Positions 57,806 through 64,000 of a stretch of 64,000 nucleotides of DNA are shown piece after piece. The stretch comes from Tricholoma matsutake (lineage: Eukaryota > Basidiomycota > Agaricomycetes > Agaricales > Tricholomataceae), in NCBI GenBank assembly GCA_026075535.2, contig AP026540.1:992001-1056000 (forward strand). Reading direction: 5' to 3'. Both the position numbers and the translations under genes were made by a program. Positions within the stretch are counted from its first letter, which is position 1. Every line of letters begins with the position of its first letter. The notes under the pieces are model-generated. The model saw only the letters and a list, made by a program, of their open reading frames with translations, was not told where the DNA came from and made no database searches.

Positions 57806-58527
57806 TGTTAAGACTATAGGTCCTTAACTCAGCCTTGGCTTTTTATGTTACAGTTGGAGGCTTTCCAACTGTCTCGTATCGCACTAGGAGGCTTTCCTAG
57901 CATATCGGGCTTCCTGCCTTCACTTGGGTACTTCCTCAAGTTGTCACAGCTGTCTGTACTCAGAGGTTTTCTGAGCAGACCGTAGGTTTGTATATCACAG
58001 TTGGAGGCTTTCCAACTGTCAAGTTCAATGTTATCACAGCTAGGGGCTTCCTAAGCTGTCGAGTGTTCTGGTTGAGTCTAAGACCGTTATTTGAATTAGG
58101 TCAAGCTAAGGAATACAGGCAGTATTACTGTAGCTTATATATGGTTCAGAGAATGTCTATCATCCAATCGGAATACAAGATCTTTGTCAAGTAAATATAG
58201 AAGGAACAATAGAATGGTAAGCCTCATGCCTAGCATGAGGTGTCTGATGTCATGGAGTGCTGCGGCGCAGCATGTCGAAGAACAATAGTAAATAACCCTC
58301 ATGCCAAGCATGAGGCGTCTGATGTCACGGATCCGATATCAAGGGTCCGATGTCAAGGAGTCCGACATCACGGAATACTGCGGCGCAGCATGTCAGTTGA
58401 CAGCAGTCAGATCAGGGAGTGGGTCTCCATCGGAGTGAGTCATTTCGAGTCAGAAGGAAAAATGAAATACCTGGCCTTGCCGGCATATGTTTGGTCATCC
58501 TGGGTTACGATAACAGAAATTGTAACA
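57806..58527 (-). mobile_element. 3' LTR of chromovirus-2
   Basis: On the minus strand TGTTACAATTTCTG to CTATAGTCTTAACA, 722 bp, with TG..CA ends. The purine tract AGAAGGGAGGTGA (58528-58540, minus strand) lies directly upstream. The LTR holds several small palindromes: GTTGGAGGCTTTCCAAC (twice), CTAGGAGGCTTTCCTAG, CTCATGCCAAGCATGAG and GCTGCGGCGCAGC. The flank on the Plavaka side is AAATG (57801-57805). Confidence 0.78.
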
Positions 58528-58599
58528 TCACCTCCCTTCTATCTTCGAAGTCACTGACTTTGAATTACTATCTGCTTTCCCCTAGGTTCTCCTGCATGG

Positions 58600-59306
58600 T
58601 TCTCTGGTCATATTCCCCATTGCATCGTCATCGAAATCATCATATCCCGATTCAAGGAAATCCCATCGCCTCTGCTCTTCCTCTTGTTCCTTCTGCTGCC
58701 TCATTGGGCAGTCAGGGCTGTAATGTCTGGGGCCTCATTGCTTGCAGTGCTTTCAGATATGTCTTTGGCAGATCAGGCCAAAGTGCCCAATCTGGTGGCA
58801 AATGAAGCATCTGGCATTCCTCATGTGGGGAGGGGACCAAGGTGGTTGGGTCGACCGTGGTTCGGGTTCGGGTGTTGTGAGGTCGATGATTTCTAAAGGT
58901 TGGGTTGTCTGGTTGCTCATAGAGGGGGAGGCGTTTCCAGAGGCGGTTCGTGGTTTGTTTTTGTTTTTCCGCCCGTTGTAAGGCAAGGGTGAGGTCAGTC
59001 ATTGTCAGTTTTGATCTATGGGGGTGTGAGGGTTTCTTTCAACCGCCTTCTGTCTGTCTGACCGTGGCATAGCCATGTCTTCAATCACTTGTTCAATTCC
59101 GAGGGTGTCAGCATCGTTCATCGCTTCTTCCAGGTTGCATTTCATTCAATCAATCGTGCTTCAGTAGTAGAAACACATTCTTGCAAGGTGGTATTTCGAG
59201 GGGTCATGGGCAAGGTGGGTGCAGAGGGTTTCAGCATTTGCTGGGTTTTGTAAGAATTGTTTGGTGAATCGTCATTTGGGGGGTACTATAGGTGTCTGTT
59301 CTGCCA
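58600..59306 (-). pseudogene. CCHC zinc-knuckle ORF between pol and 3' LTR of chromovirus-2
   Basis: ATG at about 59306, 34 bp after the pol stop on the same strand. It reads MAEQTPIVPPK*RFTKQFLQ, EQVIEDMAMPRSDRQKAVER, then SPSMSNQTTQPLEIIDLTT, the knuckle CFICHQIGHFGLIC, a second knuckle-like CKQ*GPRHYSPDCP, and an acidic tail (SGYDDFDDDAMGN). Stops (TGA) lie where Arg and Cys would fit. It matches a class of short CCHC proteins common in basidiomycete genomes. Its place downstream of the chromodomain, not upstream of pol as for Gag, is unusual. Confidence 0.7.
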
Positions 59307-59339
59307 TGGTTAGGTGGGGATTTTTTGGTTTTGGGGGTT

Positions 59340-59594
59340 CTACAGCTGTTGTCGCTGTTTATATGCCCCTAGGATTTTCTTGGCATTAGTCAGGTTTCCC
59401 TCAGGTTCCCATGAGTTCTCCGAGGTTGGGTATCCGACCCACTTCACTAAGAAGTGCATGGTCCTTCCTTTCTTCTTATGTCCGATGATCGCTTCCACTT
59501 CATACTCCGATTCGCCGTCTATCAGATCGGGTGGTGGTTCTGGGAAGTTCGGTCCATGTGTCTCAGTTTCTTTGTATGGGGAAAGGAGTGCTGC
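59340..59594 (-). pseudogene. chromovirus-2 pol end with chromodomain
   Basis: Minus strand: LLSPYKETETHGPNFPEPPP, then the chromodomain EYEVEAIIGHKKKGRTMHFL, VKWVGYPTSENSWEPEGNL, ending AYKQRQQL and a stop at 59340. The aromatic cage positions (Y, W, Y or W) look intact. The 5' side is cut exactly at 59594 by the LTR of the Ty3 element starting at 59595. Confidence 0.9.
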
Positions 59595-60605
59595 TGATAG
59601 GTCCACCTAGCGCTATAAGGTCTGTAACCACTCACAGCAGTTCCGCATCAATCTCCCACGACACTCAGAACCCTTTGAACGCCTTCGAGCCTCGCAAAAC
59701 GCTCCCGAACAGGCTTTGAGCAGCCTCACGCTACCTCGATCCCCCTCGATCCCCCTCGAACAATATAGGAACACTTCAGATGTGCTCAGCTGCCGTCATC
59801 ATGGCCTCTGGCACTCTTACTACATGCCGACGAGTCATAGCAAGGCTGACCAAGCTATTCGGCCACCGACTGAGCACGTGCGAGACGACTAAGGACACAA
59901 TGAGGCGAATTTCAAATGTTTAGATGGTTTGTAATGACATAGGACAAGTACATTTTGCACATATCAGGACTCCGGAGATTTAATGCTTATCTTTTATTGT
60001 TTTACTCAGTGATAGAGGTTTATCTTTTATCCTAGACTTCACCTCATGTAGGCCGCATGTTCTCCTTACCCTTTTTGGTAGTACCTCTTCAGAACTTATT
60101 TAAACTTGTAATAGTTACTCACTTACAAAGGAAGAAAGAGATCATCTTACTTCACTATAGTCTGATTTAAGAGTTCAGCTCTTGAGTCCAAGCCTCTTGT
60201 CTAGCCCGAAGTTCTGTGAATCGTCATGAACTTCCTTGAAACTTCGTATTAGCCCTCAAACCCTTTGTCTGTCGTATATCGTTATTGCCCCTTGTCACTA
60301 TCATCGCTGCCCCACTCACATATTCCTTCTACACACTTCGTAAAACTGTCTATACCATTCCCGATTACCTCAAACGTCTCCTATAACCCTTGAACCTTAT
60401 CGATCTCCCTCAAACTTACATTGAGAGGTCTCGCACCCCTTCAAACATTCTCAAAACCCTTTGTACCCACTCGGACGTCTTACGCCTCCATCGGGTTGGA
60501 TTCAGTGACTTTTAGTACCACTTTGCACCCTTCCTCTAACTCATGTTATACCATCCAAGGCCATTTTGGTAGGTTTTGTTTGGGGTTTCCGGGTCGAGCA
60601 TATCA
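59595..60605 (+). mobile_element. 5' LTR of Ty3/gypsy element C
   Basis: Starts TGATAGGTCCACCTAG and ends GAGCATATCA, 1011 bp. The end sequence and the CACCCTTCCTCTAACTC block are shared with copies A, B and D. It is followed by a primer binding site and gag, so this is the 5' LTR of a plus-strand element that continues past the window. Confidence 0.9.
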
Positions 60606-60608
60606 TTT

Positions 60609-60625
60609 TGGAGCCCACTGCGAGG
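60609..60625 (+). promoter_or_regulatory. tRNA primer binding site of element C
   Basis: TGGAGCCCACTGCGAGG begins three bases after the LTR end. TGG pairs with the CCA tail of a tRNA. I cannot name the tRNA. Confidence 0.75.
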
Positions 60626-60643
60626 GGTTTCTAAATCATTTCA

Positions 60644-62179
60644 TTGCCTAATCCATCTCGAATCTCCCGGCTTAGGCCAACACAAGCTAGAAACCTACAG
60701 ATCGACACTCGTCACGCCTTCGAATCTCTCGAACAATTGGGAGATATTCTTATACCTGTTTCCAAAGCAGAATCGACTCATCGTTGGCTATTCCCTTCAC
60801 CAATATCATCACCCTCAACATCATCTTCTACTTCTTCATCTTCGTCATCCACATCTTCATTCATCCTTCCAACCACTTCAACTCCTCTACCATCATTCAC
60901 ACAAGTTTTAACTCCCACTCCTAGAAACATCGCATTCATGACTATGCAAGCAACGATGCCAGCTCGTGGTCATTCCATGGCTCCGAAATTCGACCCTACC
61001 CAGCTGCGAGAACTTTGCAGATACTTTAACGAACTCGAATTGCTTTTCTCTGCGTGCAATGTCACGAACTCGGAGGATATGAAGAAGCACGCTTGTCGCT
61101 ACCTCGATATCGACACTTCCGAACTCTGGGAATCGATTCCAGAATACGACACCAGCATTTCATTCCAGCACTTTTGCATCGCAATTCACAAGCTTTACCC
61201 CAGTTCAGAAGACGATCGCAAGTGGTCTATCTCCAATATGGACAAGTTAGTTGGTGAGCAACTACGCATTGGCATCTTCAATGCAAACGATCTCGGATTG
61301 TATTTCCAAGCCTTTTATAACATTACGATATTCCTGTCAACTAAAAACAGAATCTCAGAAGCAGAGCAGAGCAGAGCGTTCATTTGAGGATTCCAACCTG
61401 GATTGTGGACGCGCATTGCTCGATGACTCGAGCTTAAGTATCCTGACCATTACCCAGATGATTCCTACCCACTTGATCACATCCACAAAGCTGCAAAGTT
61501 TGTCTTAGCTGGATCAAACTCCTCGGACACCTCTTCCCTACTCAGCTCGAACTCGGCAACCTCGTCATCAGCAGTGACCACCTCGACATCAGCACCTCAG
61601 ATCAAATCGGAAGACCTTTTGGCTATCTTCAAAAAGTTTGCAACTACTCTCATCATGGCTCTAGCAGGTTCAAAAACATCTAACCCACCTCATGCTAACA
61701 ATGGCCTTTGACCTGAACAAATCGAAGCTCTGGTTTGCATCTTTTGCAGTCTCGCCAGACATTTTATTAGTGACTGTTTGGTTTGCCAGTCCTATATTAA
61801 CGAAGGAAAGTGTAAGAAGAATGCTGAAGGAAAGGTAGTTCTCCCTAATGGTCAATTCACTCCTCATAACATCCCTGGCCGCTACATCAAGGAACACATC
61901 GATGAGTGGCTTCGACGAAACCCACAGGTCACTATCACTCCTTCCCTCATGTATAACATTGCATCTTCAATATCATCGACACCACTCCCTAGAGGTATAT
62001 ATCAGGTATCGGAAGTACCTAACACAGCAGATGATCACATTGTGAAGCTCAAGGAAGAACTATTCACCTTACGAAGTGGTAGACTGTACGCTTGAACTAA
62101 TCGTAACATGCCTGCAGCACAACCCTGTCCTTCAAACCTGGTCCCACCTATTCCAGTCCAGCCAACAACTGCCCCACGC
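60644..62179 (+). pseudogene. Gag of Ty3/gypsy element C, first part
   Basis: One continuous frame, interrupted only by four TGA codons (61385, 61424, 61709 and 62093), each where an Arg CGA would fit. The capsid-like part is APKFDPTQLRELCRYFNELE, WESIPEYDTSISFQHFCIAI, YPSSEDDRKWSISNMDKLV and SEAEQSRAFI*GFQPGLW. A Ser/Thr-rich linker leads to a zinc knuckle CIFCSLARHFISDC (C-x2-C-x4-H-x4-C) and PNGQFTPHNIPGRYIKEHI. The frame continues after the LTR-D insertion: CCA CGC before it joins GCT CCG at 63710. Confidence 0.9.
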
Positions 62180-63709
62180 TGATAGGTTGTCTCCTCGGCT
62201 CAAAGGCCGATTCACCATTTTGACCACATTCTAATCACATCGGATAACTCGCACGAGGTCCCAGAAGCAGCACGACCACTCCTGACCAAGTCTACCAAGC
62301 GCAATATTGTATAGAACACGGTCGAGCATCGTATCAAATGCGATCAAGCATCGTCGAGCATTGTCGAACGTGGTCAAGCATCGTGAGCATTGTCGAACGC
62401 GGATGAGCATTGTCCAACATCGTCGAGCATCGTAGAACGCGATCAAGCATTGTCAAACATTGTCGAGCATCATAGAATGCGGTCGAGCATCGTCGAGCAT
62501 TGTAGAATGTGATCAAGCATCATCAAACATTGTCGAGCATCATAGAACGTGGTCGAGCATTGTGAGCATCATCGAGCATCGTAGAACGCGGTCGAGCATT
62601 GTGAGCATTGTATCGAACGCGATTGAGCATTGTCGAACATGATCAAACATCGTCAAACATCATCAAACATTGTCGAACATCATCAAACATCATCAAACAT
62701 CATCGCAAGCATCATATCGAATGCGATCGAGCATCATCGAACACGATCGAACATTGTCGAACATCATTGCGAGCATCGTATCAAACACAATCGAACATCA
62801 TCGAGCATCGTCGAGTGTCATCAATCGATATCGAGAGACTGTGAGCGACATTGGGCACCGCATTTGTTATCTATATGGTGGAATAACATGCACCAGGAAG
62901 TATTCCAACTTGTGCTCAAACTTGCTGATAGTAGGTCAGCCTCGTTCCAAGTCCCTATTGCGCACAGAACCCGCTGGACGCATTATTGCGAGACTTAGCG
63001 CAGTTTATACACAAAGGACAGTCCCCTTTTAGTTCTATACCCTTTATTACTCTTTCATCATATGATATATATCTTTCTTGTTCGGATTCCAGTCTCCTTT
63101 TTGGCCTTGTGCCTTAACTCATATCTTTTGCCTCATGTTCTACACATGTTCTCTAGCCTTTTTAGGTACATTCTTTATTTTATATAAAAAGATGTACTAG
63201 ATACAAAGAAAAGGAAGAAAGTCGTCATCTTCCTCCCAGATCACAGTGATTTGAGAGTACAGTTTAGTCTTATTCAGTCCGAAGTTTGGTGTTTTACGCT
63301 AAACCTCCTCGAAATTCCTCGAAATTCCTCGCATTACGCTATTTTCGCTCTCGCTTCCCTCAATTAGCCTTTTTGTCACTTCTACTACTCGTCTAGTCCC
63401 CCGATCTTGCGTGAGAACATATCTGCACACTCGAAATTCCTTGAAACCTCTTCGAAAAATATCGCGACATCTCGAAAAGCATCGCGACATTGCGAAAATC
63501 ATCGCAAAGTCTCGAAAATCATTGCAACATCTCCAAACACATTCTTTTAGCCTCGAACTGCTTCGACAAGCAGTTGTTTTATGACTATTTGACGGTCGGT
63601 CTGACAGGTGACATCTAGAGGGCCTCGCATCCTTCCTCTGACTCATGTTATACCATCCGAAGCCTTTTGTGGGTTTTGTTTGGGTTTCCAGGTTGAGCAT
63701 CATCAACGC
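62176..63709. mobile_element. solo Ty3/gypsy LTR (copy D, 62180-63705) inside gag of element C
   Basis: Starts TGATAGGTTGTCTCC and ends GAGCATCATCA, 1526 bp, with perfect ACGC duplications at 62176-62179 and 63706-63709. Removing it and one duplication restores the gag frame. Its U3 holds a 500-bp GAGCATCGTCGA-like minisatellite not present in copies B and C. Confidence 0.93.
62318..62815. repeat. GAGCATCGTCGA minisatellite in LTR copy D
   Basis: About 500 bp of short units of 12-24 bp: (C/T)GAGCATCGT, CGAACGYGRT and CAAACATCATC variants. Frames through it (62608-62844 and others) are repeats of SNIVEHHRTSS type and are not genes. Copy A has a much shorter version (about 3100-3200). Confidence 0.88.
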
Positions 63710-64000
63710 GCTCCGGTACCTTCCACTTTGTCTATGGCAACCAATCCTCCAACATCGACCTCAGCATCGGCTACCAAATCCAGTCCAACCTAGCCACCTA
63801 TCATTCACCCATATGCTGCCGCTAAAGAGAACTCGTACCTCCCACCTCATGAACAAAACTTTGCATCGACTGGTAAAGGTAAAGTAAAGAAGGCCCATTG
63901 CACCATATCCAAGCTCTGATTCACAAGGACAAGATCGCAGAAGACATTTTCACTCGTTCAATGAAGACTCCTATTATCACGCTAACATCCAAAGAATTAC
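63710..64000 (+). pseudogene. Gag end and start of pol of element C, continues outside window
   Basis: It continues the gag frame (TLSMATNPPTSTSASATKSS) and, after TAG near 63790, reads HPYAAAKENSYLPPHEQNFA. A frame change near 63885 leads to ALIHKDKIAEDIFTRSMKTP and IITLTSKEL, the region just before the aspartic protease in fungal Ty3 polyproteins. The frame change could be a lesion or the normal gag-pol shift. Confidence 0.78.

Noticed and set aside
62318..62815. Regular short repeats that look like a CRISPR array
   Set aside because: Units vary in length and sequence with no spacers of constant size, and the context is a fungal LTR; it is a minisatellite.

Overview
The window looks like nuclear DNA of a filamentous basidiomycete, most likely an Agaricomycete. 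The reasons are short spliceosomal introns (47-93 bp), one intact P450 gene with ten introns, chromodomain-bearing Ty3 elements, Plavaka-type (CACTA-like) and hAT transposases with introns, a Helitron, and several expanded protein families that I recognise only from Agaricomycetes. The species cannot be fixed from the sequence. About nine tenths of the window is mobile or decayed DNA. Only two genes are clearly intact: a dienelactone hydrolase (16446-17708, +) and a cytochrome P450 (18034-20212, -). They converge and form a compact island between about 15.2 and 20.3 kb.

Layout. 1-1344: end of a non-autonomous hAT derivative with a trinucleotide-repeat core. 1353-5624: decayed minus-strand gene pieces, with a solo Ty3 LTR at 2862-4063. 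5633-10742: an almost complete hAT element with perfect 8-bp target duplications. 10751-12156: exons of a conserved hypothetical gene. 12.2-15.2 kb: no clear gene except a tRNA-like sequence. 15.2-20.3 kb: the gene island. 20876-22403: a second hAT with its own 8-bp duplication. 22430-23096: the end of a copia element. 23.6-24.9 kb: a decayed hypothetical gene. 26.5-30.3 kb: minisatellite, hairpin array, Myb/SANT-like gene, AT-rich repeats, a solo chromovirus LTR and a large foldback. 31.2-32.5 kb: an Spt5/KOW-like pseudogene. 32655-33022: a palindrome. 33.1-33.9 kb: a broken copy of the coatomer beta-prime gene. 34.6-41.1 kb: two pieces of a Plavaka transposase separated by a minus-strand chromovirus that carries an antisense Cys-rich ORF. 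41.3-43.75 kb: a 119-bp satellite and a copia pol remnant. 45.0-48.8 kb: a Helitron Rep-helicase remnant. 51025-52394: another solo LTR. 54.4-56.2 kb: a conserved hypothetical gene. 57.06 kb to the end: a four-level nest, Plavaka interrupted by a chromovirus, interrupted by a Ty3 element that runs off the right edge, whose gag is interrupted by a solo LTR.

How the parts relate. The mobile elements account for most of the architecture. Many inactivating changes are TGA where an arginine CGA would be expected, and two LTR target duplications differ only by CpG-to-TpG changes. This fits cytosine methylation and deamination (or a RIP-like process) acting on repeats while the P450/hydrolase island is spared. 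The P450 (oxidation) and hydrolase (ester or lactone opening) could act on related small molecules, but the sequence shows only that they are neighbours.
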